A DNA stretch of 64,000 nucleotides. Origin: JACJYM01 sp965230495. GTDB lineage: Bacteria; Bacteroidota; Bacteroidia; Chitinophagales; Saprospiraceae. Below, one piece after another: positions 28,399-37,598 of the stretch (position 1 is its first letter; the number at the start of each line of letters is the position of its first letter). Under the pieces are notes generated by a model. That model was not told the DNA's origin. It ran no database searches and was given only the letters and a program-made list of their open reading frames with translations. The DNA lies in NCBI GenBank assembly GCA_965230495.1, contig OZ246004.1:620001-684000 (forward strand), in the 5' to 3' direction. The position numbers and the translations under genes were made by a program.

Positions 28399-29199
28399 AT
28401 GCCTTCTTGGTTAGAATCCTTATTACTTGGAATCATTCAAGGTTTAACTGAGTTTTTACCCATAAGTAGCAGTGGGCATATAGCTATTGCTAATTATCTT
28501 TTTGAATCTGCATCAAATGGTGAGGGTAATTTGCTTATGACTGTTGTACTTCATTTTGCTACTGCTATTTCTACCATGTATGTTTTTCGTAAGGATATCT
28601 GGGAAATATGTCAGGGATTATTTAGTAAAACTGATATGGAGTCTAGGCCTTTTGTTTTTAAGATCATTGTATCAATGATTCCGGCAGTTGTTGTGGGTTT
28701 ATTATTGGAAGAACAAATAGAAGAGATTTTTTCGGGCAGCATTCTTTTGGTGTATGTGATGTTGATTGTTACCGGAGTACTACTTTTTTTAGCGGATAAG
28801 GCTTTAAGTACGGATAGAAAAGTCAGTCTCAATAATTCTTTCATTATTGGAATTGCACAAGCGATAGCCATTTTACCCGGCATAAGCAGATCAGGAGCGA
28901 CCATTGCCAGTTCTGTACTTTTAGGAGTGGATAGAGAAAAAGCGGCTAGGTTCTCTTTTTTAATGGTTATTCCCTTGATTTTTGGAAAAATGGCTAAGGA
29001 TTTTTTATCGGGAGATATATATAATTCTGCTGTTAATTATACGGATTTACTGGTAGGTTTTGTAGCAGCTTTTTTGACTGGTATTTTTGCTTGCAGAGCA
29101 ATGATCAAATTGGTGAAAAACAGTAAATTAAAATACTTTTCTTTTTACTGCTTTCTTGTTGCAGTAGTAGGTATAATATTCTTTTTCTTTAATGGATAG
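28399..29199 (+). CDS. uppP: undecaprenyl-diphosphatase
   Basis: A 266-residue polytopic membrane enzyme (BacA type). It dephosphorylates undecaprenyl pyrophosphate to recycle the lipid carrier for peptidoglycan and polysaccharide export, and it gives some bacitracin tolerance. The two conserved motifs are GIIQGLTEFLPISSSGH (residues about 11-27) with the catalytic glutamate, and LPGISRSGATI near residue 158. About eight hydrophobic helices are visible. The stop overlaps the truB start by 8 bases, so the two are translationally coupled. Confidence 0.95.
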   Translation: MPSWLESLLLGIIQGLTEFLPISSSGHIAIANYLFESASNGEGNLLMTVVLHFATAISTMYVFRKDIWEICQGLFSKTDMESRPFVFKIIVSMIPAVVVGLLLEEQIEEIFSGSILLVYVMLIVTGVLLFLADKALSTDRKVSLNNSFIIGIAQAIAILPGISRSGATIASSVLLGVDREKAARFSFLMVIPLIFGKMAKDFLSGDIYNSAVNYTDLLVGFVAAFLTGIFACRAMIKLVKNSKLKYFSFYCFLVAVVGIIFFFFNG

Positions 29200-29926
29200 G
29201 TTATTTTATAAAAATGATGTAATACCCGAGGGTTTAGATTTTACTGAGGGATGTGCTTTTTTAATAGATAAGCCAATGGAGTGGACGTCTTTCGATGTAG
29301 TCAACAAGCTTAGAAATGCTATTAAAATAGGTTGTGGTATTAAAAGAATAAAAGTGGGACATACTGGCACTCTGGACCCTTTGGCAACTGGCCTATTGAT
29401 AGTTTGTGTAGGAAGATATACTAAGCTAATCGGTGAGTTACAGAATGTGGATAAGGAATATATTGGAAAAATTAAAGTGGGAGCCACAACCAATACTTAT
29501 GATGCCGAAGGGGAGGAGGAAGAAATAAGTAGTTATGAACACTTGACTAATGATGAAATACTGAAGTGTGCCGAACAGTTTTTGGGAAAGCAAGAGCAAT
29601 TTCCACCAATTTATAGTGCTGTCAAAATCAAAGGTAAAGCGGCCTACAAATATGCTAGAAAAGGGCAAGAAGTTGAATTAAAACCAAGGTCAATAAGAAT
29701 AGATACTTTTCATATTGATAAAATCGACTTGCCATTGATCGACTTTACGGTTGGATGCAGTAAAGGAACTTATATAAGAAGCCTCGCCCATGATTATGGT
29801 AAAAAGCTAGGTGTTGGCGGGTATTTATTTTATTTACGAAGAACTAAAGTCGGAGATGAACATGTTGACAATGCTTGGTCCATCTCAGACCTCTGTGATT
29901 GGTTTTATTCAAAGAGAGAAAGATGA
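29192..29926 (+). CDS. truB: tRNA pseudouridine(55) synthase
   Basis: A 244-residue enzyme that makes pseudouridine at position 55 of the tRNA T-loop. The catalytic aspartate is in KVGHTGTLDPLATGLL near residue 63. Other family motifs are KPMEWTSFDVVNKLR near residue 28 and FPPIYSAVKIKGKAAYKYAR near 135. It is shorter than E. coli TruB (314 residues) because the C-terminal PUA-like extension is absent, which is normal for Bacteroidota. It is the last gene of the ftsX cluster and faces the coiled-coil protein gene with one base between stops. Confidence 0.95.
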   Translation: MDRLFYKNDVIPEGLDFTEGCAFLIDKPMEWTSFDVVNKLRNAIKIGCGIKRIKVGHTGTLDPLATGLLIVCVGRYTKLIGELQNVDKEYIGKIKVGATTNTYDAEGEEEEISSYEHLTNDEILKCAEQFLGKQEQFPPIYSAVKIKGKAAYKYARKGQEVELKPRSIRIDTFHIDKIDLPLIDFTVGCSKGTYIRSLAHDYGKKLGVGGYLFYLRRTKVGDEHVDNAWSISDLCDWFYSKRER

Positions 29927-29927
29927 T

Positions 29928-30908
29928 TTATTTCATCTTGTACTGACCTTTCCCTACTAAGAAACCATTATTATAAATCTCAACATCATACATGCCTTTT
30001 GGTAACCTAGAAGATGTATGGTAATCTATGCACCCATTTGTATCTTCATTATTATAGTTTACGGTACCCTTGGCAGTATATTTCACTTGAGTATTATCAA
30101 GTTTGTTCATCAAAATACCAGAACCATCATTTTCAACAAATACAGTTTCCCCAAGAGGGTTTATGAATCTAACAAAGAATTCTTTGTCTCCGGCAGGAGT
30201 CACCATATTAGTTTCTGTTAAAAAACATGTTCTAATCATTTCAATAGATTTAGCCTTTGATTTTTCTTTCAATTTTCCATCGTCTTTTACTTCATAACCT
30301 TTCACTTCCATGAAGTTTATTTTAATGGCATTGGCCATATCGACTTGCCCAGAAAGTTTTTCATTCGACTTACTTAGTTTTTCCTTTTCAACGGTTAACT
30401 TTTGTTGTAACGTAGCTAACTCAGCCTTGGCTTTTTGAATTTTAGCGAGATTAACAGATAATTCATTATTCTGTGTTTTGAGATTTTGGTTGTCTATAGA
30501 AAGGTTACTATTTTCTTCTTTGAGCTTGATAATTTCGCTTAAGAAATTGTTGTTATCCGTAGTAAGCCTCTTTATCTCAGCCTTGGCTTTTGTCAATTCT
30601 CTTTTAGACCAAATCAAATTATTGATTTTATCTTTTTGAGAAGATAGTTCAGCTTTTTGACTATCGATTAACTTATTTAAGTCAATATTGTCACTTCTCA
30701 TTTCTTCCAAACTTTCAAGAGCCGCCTGATAATCTTGATCTAATTCTACTTGAATTTTTTCTGCCTCAAGTAATTCTTCCTGTGCTATTTTATTATCATT
30801 TTTTAACTGGCTATTTACATACCACTGATATGCATTTAATCCTAATAAGCCAATAATAGCTATTAGAGCCCATGCAGTTGCGTTCTGTTTAGATTTATAT
30901 GTATTCAT
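29928..30908 (-). CDS. membrane-anchored coiled-coil protein
   Basis: A 326-residue protein with one N-terminal transmembrane helix (ALIAIIGLLGLNAYQWYV, residues about 14-31). A long coiled coil follows (about residues 32-195, rich in E, K, L, N and Q heptads). The C-terminal beta-rich domain of about 120 residues contains RTCFLTETNMVTPAGDKEFFVRF-type strands, interrupted here by no known motif. I do not recognise a named family beyond similarity to uncharacterised Bacteroidota proteins of this design. The domain is probably periplasmic. Transcribed alone. Confidence 0.7.
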   Translation of the reverse strand: MNTYKSKQNATAWALIAIIGLLGLNAYQWYVNSQLKNDNKIAQEELLEAEKIQVELDQDYQAALESLEEMRSDNIDLNKLIDSQKAELSSQKDKINNLIWSKRELTKAKAEIKRLTTDNNNFLSEIIKLKEENSNLSIDNQNLKTQNNELSVNLAKIQKAKAELATLQQKLTVEKEKLSKSNEKLSGQVDMANAIKINFMEVKGYEVKDDGKLKEKSKAKSIEMIRTCFLTETNMVTPAGDKEFFVRFINPLGETVFVENDGSGILMNKLDNTQVKYTAKGTVNYNNEDTNGCIDYHTSSRLPKGMYDVEIYNNGFLVGKGQYKMK

Positions 30909-31042
30909 AAGATTGCCAAATTTTTATTTAGTATTAACTGCAAATATCAGATATTATTTTTAAATGCACTTATTCCAAGTAAAAATGGTTGTTTTCTACT
31001 AAGAAGTTGTAAGGGTTTTTATGGAATAGGTATTAGAAACAA

Positions 31043-31072
31043 AAAAAGCGAGAGAATATTCTCCCGCTTTTT
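31043..31072 (-). terminator. intrinsic terminator of the 1,224-residue-class T9SS gene
   Basis: A 30-base self-complementary stretch with a single G-U pair and A/T tracts on both sides lies 13 bases after the stop of the leftward T9SS gene. It may also serve rightward transcripts. Confidence 0.85.
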
Positions 31073-31085
31073 CTGAGTTAGTTGT

Positions 31086-34000
31086 TTAATGTTTTACTAT
31101 TTTTCGAATAGTAGAACCAATACTTGATTCTATTCTAAGTATATAGATCCCAGTATTGAAACCCGTTAAATCTAAATCTTTGACGTTAGAACCGGCATCC
31201 ATCCAAATAGATTCTTGCATTATTATCTTTCCTGTAGGATCAATAACACTTAAACCAATGTTTTCTTCAATTGGCAGGTCTACTCCTAGTTGAACAAGTC
31301 CATTTGTTGGATTAGGTTTAATACTATGTACCATAAAGTCTTTTTCCGCATTTCTAATTACATTAAGGACTCCAGAGTAAGAAGAAGTACCATCAAAATC
31401 AATAGCATTTATTCTATAATATGTTATATTATCAGGATTTTTGTGAACCACTTCGTAAGTAGCACCAATATTATTTCCCTTTGCTTCAAGAACTTCTAAG
31501 CTTGACCAATTATGACCATCATTTGAATATTCCAATATTTGATAATCATTATTGATTTCTTGAGTTGTTTCCCATCTTATTACATTGTTATCATCAATAG
31601 CAACAGCATTAAATGACTTAATAATTATAGGAAGAGCAGAACCTTCTGCCTGAAGATCAACGGTTCCGGTTCCCGTATGATCAATTCTAACAACAATTGT
31701 TTGAGTTCTAGTACCTGATTTATCTTTTCCTTTGAGAGATAATGCAGTCACGGTTAAAACTTCTTCTGTCCCATTTCCTCCATCATTTTTACATCCTAGA
31801 AGGGTGCCTGCACAACCATCATAGACATAGATAGCAACATCTAATCCTGCTGCGGGAGCTGCCGTTATAATAACATCTTCAGAATTGTTGCTGTCATCAT
31901 CAGTGGTGATTTCATAAAACAAATCACCATCACCTGTAAAGCTACAAGTGCCATCGCTCATTCCACTAGATGATGTGCCATCAAAAGAAATATTTGAGAT
32001 AGAACCTGTACTACCGTTGGCTAATTCAACAGGAGATGCACATTCATTATTCTCTGGTACGCACTCAACAGAGATGTCAAAGTCACCAGTAGTTGTTCCA
32101 AAGTAATGTGCCACATAAAAATAATATGTAGTTCCAGAAACTGAACTAAAAGTAATAGATTCTGCATCACCAGAAAATCCTGAATCCTCACAATCTATAT
32201 TAGAGAAAGTAACACAGTCCGAGGAGCTACTAACAGATAGTTCTATATCGAATCCAGCTTCTGGGTCAGCAGTTACAACAATATCTTGGTCATTACCTGC
32301 AAATGAGTACCAAACTCCTACACCCATAGAGCATCCAGTGTCATCGCCATTATCAGTAGAAGCATCAGTTGTCTCTCCAACCAAGCTATCACCACACACC
32401 ATAGAAGTAGCATTACTACATTCATCATTAGCGGGCGGAGGTGGCGGAGTTTTCAGACAAATATCTTGTACGGTACTTACACCTGAACTCCAAGTATAGA
32501 GCTTAATATAATAAGTATTACCAATCGTAAGTCCAGTTAATGTACCACCAGAGTTAGTATCGGTACATAAAATAGCATTCATAGTAGATCCACAAGGGGC
32601 TTCATATACATGCCAATACACATCAGAATTACCTGAAACATAGGTAGCTTCAAGGATTATTTCAGTAGCAGATGCTACAAAAGAGAACCAAACATCATCA
32701 TCTTCTGTTCCTGAATTGGAAGTACACGCACCGGTAGGTGTGACACCTGAGTCTGTAGCACTTTCAGTAGTTTGATTAAGTAGTTCTACACAAGTACCAT
32801 CTGTAGGAACTGTACCGAATGCAGTCGCACCAGAACAATCATCATTAGCAGGTGGGGCGGCAGGAGTTTTCAGACAAATATCTTGTACGGTACTTACACC
32901 CGAACTCCAAGTGTAGAGCTTAATATAATAAGTATTACCAATCGTAAGTCCAGTTAATGTGCCACCAGAGTTAGTATCGGTACATAGAATAGCATTCATA
33001 GTAGATCCACAAGGAGCTTCATATACATGCCAGTATACATCAGAACTACCTGATACATATGTAGCTTCAAGGATTATTTCAGTAGCAGATGCTACAAAAG
33101 AGAACCAAACATCATCATCTTCTGTTCCTGAATTGGAAGTACACGCACCGGTAGGAGTGACACCTGAATCCGTAGCATTCTCGGTAGATTGATTAAGCAG
33201 TTCTACACAAGTACCATCAGTAGGTACTGTGCCAAACGCAGTTGCACCAGAGCAATCATCGTTGGCTGGTGGAATTCCAAGGGTAGTAAAACTATTAGGT
33301 CCAACCCAATTAGAATACATTCCACTCCCACAATCGGATCTCACGTACCAATCATAATCCGTTTCTGGAGATAAGCCAGAAAGAGAATGAGGATTCGTAG
33401 TAGTACCTGTTATCATAGTTCCAGATCCTTGTGTAAAACCACTAGCTCCCCATTCTATATCCCAAGTAGTTGCACTACCGTTTTCCGTCCACCCTAAATC
33501 AACTGATACGTCAGTAATATTAGATTCAGTTTGAGCAGTAGGATCTGGACAGGCGGGGCAAAGATCAATGTCAATATCATAAGCAGTGGACTGAGGTGAA
33601 GGAAAAGTAGAAATAACAATATAATATGTTGTTCCATTGGTCAAATTAACTCCTGTTAAAGAAGGATTACCTCCACTTTGAGTATCACTATCAACACAAG
33701 TGGTAAAAGGGCAATCTGAGTAAACAAATACTCCTACCCATGTTCCAGTATTTGTCAAAGTGATGTCTACACATTCATCTGCTGAAGGCGTATAAGAATA
33801 AACGACGTCATCACCATTTAAATAAGAGCTACTAGAACACGCTTCGTCGGAGCTAGAATAATCATCTCCATAATTACTTGTGTCATCGGATGCTGAGAAT
33901 GGCAAAGAAGTTATGCTAAGAGGATCAGTACAAACTGAACCTTGAGGAGGAGCGGCTTCAGTAGTGAAGCTTTCTTCTGTACAGCCTGTAGCATCACCAT

Positions 34001-34736
34001 TAGCGTTATACGGGGTAATAGTAACATAATATTGTGTACTATAAGATAGCAAACCTGGATCATAAGTCGTTACATTTCCAACATCGACATTATTCAATAC
34101 ATCCGTTCCTCCCATAGAGGTTCCCATATTTATTTTATAGCCTGTGGGACCTCCACTAGCAGCATTCCAAGTTAAGTCCGTTCCAACGTTTACATCTGTA
34201 CTTCCATCAGCAGGGTCTGATAAAGTAGTACAACTTGGAGGGGAAGTAAGAGGAGTTACAGAGAAGCTTGTAACATCAAAATCTAAATCATTTGGAGTTC
34301 CCCATTGACCAACAGCAATATAAACTGTTTGTCCTGAAGTGATTGTAGCTGTTGCAGTAATAGTTACATTTGATGAACTAGAAGATCCTTGGGAAGTACC
34401 AGTACAAGCATCTAAAGCAGTACCTGAACAACTAGTAAAAATACCTACACCACACCAACTATTTCTTGTAAATACATCCATTTCTATTTCTTCGTCATTA
34501 GCACCTGCGGTATATTCGAATAAGTAGACATCATCGTCCCAATAAGATGTATTTGCTCCACAACTTGAAGTTGGATTAGGATCGTTCCAATCCTCAGTGC
34601 CACCGTTGCCGGGAGTCGTTATACCCGAAACAGTGTATCCATCACTTATTACGATTCCCGAAGTACAACCAAATTGTGAATAAGAATAATTGAATAGAAA
34701 TAGAAGCGGTAGAAAAAAAAGTAAAGTTTTTCTCAT
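31086..34736 (-). CDS. T9SS-secreted protein with duplicated modules
   Basis: The start is set at the ATG at 34736, which opens a proper signal peptide (MRKTLLFFLPLLFLFNYSYS); the frame remains open 13 codons further upstream. The 1,216-residue product has several beta-sandwich modules of the pre-peptidase C-terminal/CUB-like type: repeated PANDDCSGATAF openings, DVWFSFVAS and YYIKLYTWSSG. There are also two fibronectin type III-like modules (for example TSLSDPADGSTDVNVG-style and TDVSVDLGWTENGSATTWDI). Two adjacent modules of 139 residues are nearly identical. The end is a T9SS type A sorting domain (KPNPTNGLVQLGV, then GIYILRIESS). No enzyme domain is seen; a surface or adhesion role is inference. 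Confidence 0.85.
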   Translation of the reverse strand: MRKTLLFFLPLLFLFNYSYSQFGCTSGIVISDGYTVSGITTPGNGGTEDWNDPNPTSSCGANTSYWDDDVYLFEYTAGANDEEIEMDVFTRNSWCGVGIFTSCSGTALDACTGTSQGSSSSSNVTITATATITSGQTVYIAVGQWGTPNDLDFDVTSFSVTPLTSPPSCTTLSDPADGSTDVNVGTDLTWNAASGGPTGYKINMGTSMGGTDVLNNVDVGNVTTYDPGLLSYSTQYYVTITPYNANGDATGCTEESFTTEAAPPQGSVCTDPLSITSLPFSASDDTSNYGDDYSSSDEACSSSSYLNGDDVVYSYTPSADECVDITLTNTGTWVGVFVYSDCPFTTCVDSDTQSGGNPSLTGVNLTNGTTYYIVISTFPSPQSTAYDIDIDLCPACPDPTAQTESNITDVSVDLGWTENGSATTWDIEWGASGFTQGSGTMITGTTTNPHSLSGLSPETDYDWYVRSDCGSGMYSNWVGPNSFTTLGIPPANDDCSGATAFGTVPTDGTCVELLNQSTENATDSGVTPTGACTSNSGTEDDDVWFSFVASATEIILEATYVSGSSDVYWHVYEAPCGSTMNAILCTDTNSGGTLTGLTIGNTYYIKLYTWSSGVSTVQDICLKTPAAPPANDDCSGATAFGTVPTDGTCVELLNQTTESATDSGVTPTGACTSNSGTEDDDVWFSFVASATEIILEATYVSGNSDVYWHVYEAPCGSTMNAILCTDTNSGGTLTGLTIGNTYYIKLYTWSSGVSTVQDICLKTPPPPPANDECSNATSMVCGDSLVGETTDASTDNGDDTGCSMGVGVWYSFAGNDQDIVVTADPEAGFDIELSVSSSSDCVTFSNIDCEDSGFSGDAESITFSSVSGTTYYFYVAHYFGTTTGDFDISVECVPENNECASPVELANGSTGSISNISFDGTSSSGMSDGTCSFTGDGDLFYEITTDDDSNNSEDVIITAAPAAGLDVAIYVYDGCAGTLLGCKNDGGNGTEEVLTVTALSLKGKDKSGTRTQTIVVRIDHTGTGTVDLQAEGSALPIIIKSFNAVAIDDNNVIRWETTQEINNDYQILEYSNDGHNWSSLEVLEAKGNNIGATYEVVHKNPDNITYYRINAIDFDGTSSYSGVLNVIRNAEKDFMVHSIKPNPTNGLVQLGVDLPIEENIGLSVIDPTGKIIMQESIWMDAGSNVKDLDLTGFNTGIYILRIESSIGSTIRKIVKH
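32431..33264 (-). repeat. 417-bp in-frame tandem duplication
   Basis: Two adjacent copies (32431-32847 and 32848-33264), each exactly 417 bases or 139 codons, differ at only scattered positions. Each encodes one PANDDCSGATAF module. A third, diverged module lies next to them in the protein. Confidence 0.9.
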
Positions 34737-35008
34737 AGTTAGTTTTTTTAATAAAGAAAAAAGGCGAAAGGCCAAATTAACTTATTGAATTAATTGGGCT
34801 TTTGGCCTGAGTTAAGGTTCTATTATTTAAGACTAGAATTGATAAAATTTTAATCTTAACTTAACATATAACAAAGCGAATTAAAATAAAAAAAGCTACT
34901 CTGACAAGTTTTTTACAATTTTATTTAATGATGATGCAACGTTTAAAAGCGAAAATGAGAATATACTTAATAGATTTGATTTAGGGGTTCAACGTTGAAC
35001 TAAGGAAA

Positions 35009-35040
35009 AAAAAGGCTGCAGAAATTTCTGCAGCCTTTTT
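35009..35040. terminator. 32-base perfect palindrome terminator
   Basis: Two 16-base arms (35009-35024 with 35025-35040) are perfectly complementary and bounded by A and T tracts. The site lies 26 bases after the stop of the 310-residue T9SS gene. The 290-base gap it sits in holds no other gene. Confidence 0.9.
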
Positions 35041-35065
35041 AAACACTAAAATACTAACGTATATT

Positions 35066-35998
35066 TTATAGCTTATTCAACTTAAGAACTTGGGTAACAT
35101 TTTTTCCAGATAATTGCACATAATACATGCCAGTGGGATAATTGCTTAAATCTAAGTTCATTTGATTATTTCCTATAAAGAGTCTTGACGTTTGTTGGTA
35201 AACAACATTGCCAAATTGATCAAGTACGGAAACACTCATATCTTCTTCAGAAACAGATGTAAACCTTATAGTGCTTGACCCATAACTTGGATTAGGACTT
35301 ATAACAATATTGTCAGTCGATAATTTTTCATCCATAGTTACTATTCTAGAATAAGAGAATTGGCCATTAACATCTATTTGCTTTAATCTGTAATAGATAT
35401 AACCTTCTCTATTCTTTTCAGAATAATCTATATAAGAGTACTTACTGAATCGAGATTGCTCGTTTTTACTCTTAACAAAATCAATGGATTCGAATTTTCT
35501 ACCATCAAACGATTTTTCTATATGGAATCCGGCATTTTTACCATCTTCTTCGACTTCCCATTCAAGTTCGACACGATTTGATATTAATTTTCCCGAAAAG
35601 CTTTTCCAGATTACAGGTAAAACAATCTGCGTGGATATTTTCGGAGATTCTGCCTTACATGCATTACCATCAGGATCTTCAAGAAGTAAAGTGAAAAGAA
35701 AAGATTCGCCACAGGTGGTGGTAATTGTTAGACTAAAATCAACGGTTAGATCAGGATTGATTGTGGCACTAAAACTTTCTTCTGTCGCGTCCACAATATC
35801 AACTACGCTAGCAGTGGAAGTAGCGGCATCAGCCATTGATGCAGAAGCATCAAATACTCCCTCTACTGTATATGTACAGATATCTCCTGTTTTATCCTCA
35901 GATTCTAATGGTAAATCTGAGGTTATGCTCATTGAGCATTGAGCCCCTAATAGTAGTGGGACAAAAATTAAGGTTAAAAAAGTACTAAATTTTCTCAT
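35066..35998 (-). CDS. T9SS-secreted protein
   Basis: A 310-residue protein with a signal peptide (FSTFLTLIFVPLLLGAQC). An N-terminal beta domain of about 110 residues follows. The middle segment (VIWKSFSGKLISNRVELEW, then the HIEKSFDGRKFESI part) is the short fibronectin-like linker usual just before sorting domains. The C-terminus is a T9SS type A sorting domain, with SPNPSYGSSTIRF and YPTGMYYVQLSGK. The small cargo domain has no recognised family. It lies upstream of, and on the same strand as, the larger T9SS gene, but a terminator separates them. Confidence 0.85.
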   Translation of the reverse strand: MRKFSTFLTLIFVPLLLGAQCSMSITSDLPLESEDKTGDICTYTVEGVFDASASMADAATSTASVVDIVDATEESFSATINPDLTVDFSLTITTTCGESFLFTLLLEDPDGNACKAESPKISTQIVLPVIWKSFSGKLISNRVELEWEVEEDGKNAGFHIEKSFDGRKFESIDFVKSKNEQSRFSKYSYIDYSEKNREGYIYYRLKQIDVNGQFSYSRIVTMDEKLSTDNIVISPNPSYGSSTIRFTSVSEEDMSVSVLDQFGNVVYQQTSRLFIGNNQMNLDLSNYPTGMYYVQLSGKNVTQVLKLNKL

Positions 35999-36033
35999 AA
36001 GTGTAAGTGTTGGTGTTTAAATTAAAAAGATCG

Positions 36034-36041
36034 CAAATATA
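36034..36041 (-). promoter_or_regulatory. -7 box of the 310-residue T9SS gene
   Basis: The minus strand reads TATATTTG, a perfect consensus match 36 bases upstream of the start codon. Confidence 0.45.
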
Positions 36042-36179
36042 TAATATTCACATATATATAATATATATATTCGATTGATATCAAAAAAGTTGCTTGACTA
36101 GCTAATTATTTTGAAATTTATCTTAATTAAGCTTCAATTTTATTGCTTAAAACGTTGCTTTTATTAATCAGGAAACTGC

Positions 36180-36187
36180 TACTTTCG
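36180..36187 (+). promoter_or_regulatory. -7 box immediately before rimO
   Basis: TACTTTCG matches TAnnTTTG at seven of eight positions and resembles the tRNA promoter box in this window. TTGC lies about 22 bases upstream. The box ends 7 bases before the ATG at 36194, so the rimO mRNA would have almost no leader. Confidence 0.4.
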
Positions 36188-36193
36188 CAACTA

Positions 36194-37507
36194 ATGAAAG
36201 CAAGAACATTAAGAAAAGATAAGGTAAACGTTGTTACTTTAGGTTGTTCCAAAAATTTAGTGGACTCTGAAAACATTATAACTCAATTGCAAGCCAATGA
36301 TTTTAATGTAAGCCATGAGGATTACGACAATGATGCTAATATAGTTATTGTGAATACTTGTGGTTTTATTGATTTGGCCAAGGAAGAGTCCGTAAATACC
36401 ATTTTGGAGTATGCTAATAAGAAGACTAAAGGAGAGATAGAAAAACTCTATGTTACCGGGTGTCTTTCACAGAGATATAAAGATAATTTAGAAGAGGAAA
36501 TCCCGGAGGTAGATGCTTTTTTTGGAACCATGGAATTACCAGTTCTTCTTAATAGGTTAGAAGCCGATTACAAACATGAATTGTTGGGTGAAAGATCTAT
36601 CACAACTCCGATGCATTATGCCTATCTGAAGATATCTGAGGGATGCAACCGTACATGCTCTTTTTGTGCCATTCCATTGATGAGGGGGAAACATATCTCG
36701 AAACCCATAGAGGATTTGGTGTTGGAGGCCAAAAATTTAGCTAAGAACGGAGTTAAAGAACTTATGCTTATTGCTCAGGAACTGACATATTATGGCTTGG
36801 ATTTATATAAGAAAAGAGCTCTTGCTGAATTGCTTGATGCTCTTTGTGAGGTAGAAGGAATAGAATGGATAAGACTTCATTATGCTTATCCAAGTAAATT
36901 TCCCAAGGAAATATTTGAGGTAATGTCTAGGCAACAAAAAATATGTAATTATTTAGACATTCCTTTACAGCATGCGTCTGATTCCGTTTTAGACAGAATG
37001 CGTAGACAGATTACTCGTGGCGAACAAGCAGAGTTGATTAGATATGCAAGAGAAACAGTTCCTGAAATAGCTATTCGAACAACCATGTTAGTTGGATTCC
37101 CGGGAGAGAACGATAAGGAATTTGAAGAGTTGTGTGAATTTGTGGAAGAGATGAGGTTTGACAGGCTTGGAGTTTTTCAATACTCACATGAAGAAGATAC
37201 AAGTGGATACTTGTTAGATGATGATGTTTCACAGGAGCTTAAATCGGAAAGGGCTAATAAATTAATGGAAATCCAACAAGAAATATCCTTTCAAAAAAAT
37301 TTAGATAAGATTGGTAGTGTTTTCAATGTTCTAATAGACAGAGTTGAAGGTGGTTATTTTATTGGTCGTACAGAATATGATTCTCCCGAGGTAGATAATG
37401 AAGTATTGATTGATGCGAAAGAGTATTTCTTAAGAGTTGGGGATTTTGCCACAGTTGAAATTATCAATGCTCAGGAATACGACTTAATAGCAGTACCAAA
37501 GTCGTAA
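36194..37507 (+). CDS. rimO: ribosomal protein uS12 methylthiotransferase
   Basis: A 437-residue radical-SAM enzyme that adds a methylthio group to an aspartate of ribosomal protein S12. N-terminal UPF0004 cysteines are in TLGCSKN, NTCGF and TGCLSQR. The radical-SAM motif is CNRTCSFCAIP. A TRAM domain of about 65 residues closes the protein (IDRVEGGYFIGRTEYD). The frame is open from 36143. I prefer the ATG at 36194 because family members start close to the KVNVVTLGCSKN segment and because a promoter-like box lies inside the longer version. Confidence 0.93.
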   Translation: MKARTLRKDKVNVVTLGCSKNLVDSENIITQLQANDFNVSHEDYDNDANIVIVNTCGFIDLAKEESVNTILEYANKKTKGEIEKLYVTGCLSQRYKDNLEEEIPEVDAFFGTMELPVLLNRLEADYKHELLGERSITTPMHYAYLKISEGCNRTCSFCAIPLMRGKHISKPIEDLVLEAKNLAKNGVKELMLIAQELTYYGLDLYKKRALAELLDALCEVEGIEWIRLHYAYPSKFPKEIFEVMSRQQKICNYLDIPLQHASDSVLDRMRRQITRGEQAELIRYARETVPEIAIRTTMLVGFPGENDKEFEELCEFVEEMRFDRLGVFQYSHEEDTSGYLLDDDVSQELKSERANKLMEIQQEISFQKNLDKIGSVFNVLIDRVEGGYFIGRTEYDSPEVDNEVLIDAKEYFLRVGDFATVEIINAQEYDLIAVPKS

Positions 37508-37572
37508 TGGTTTTCGTTTGTTATGGTAAAGCTAAAATTCTCAAGGCTATGAGATTTTATAATTTATAAAGC

Positions 37573-37580
37573 TACTTTTG
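37573..37580 (+). promoter_or_regulatory. -7 box of the glycosyltransferase promoter
   Basis: TACTTTTG matches TAnnTTTG 19 bases upstream of the TTG start of the glycosyltransferase gene. Confidence 0.4.
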
Positions 37581-37598
37581 TTGTACAAATAATAACAG

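Noticed and set aside
32431..33264. Repeat array that might be mistaken for a CRISPR-like or satellite structure
   Set aside because: The unit is 417 bases, in frame and coding for a protein module; there are no short repeats with spacers anywhere in the window.
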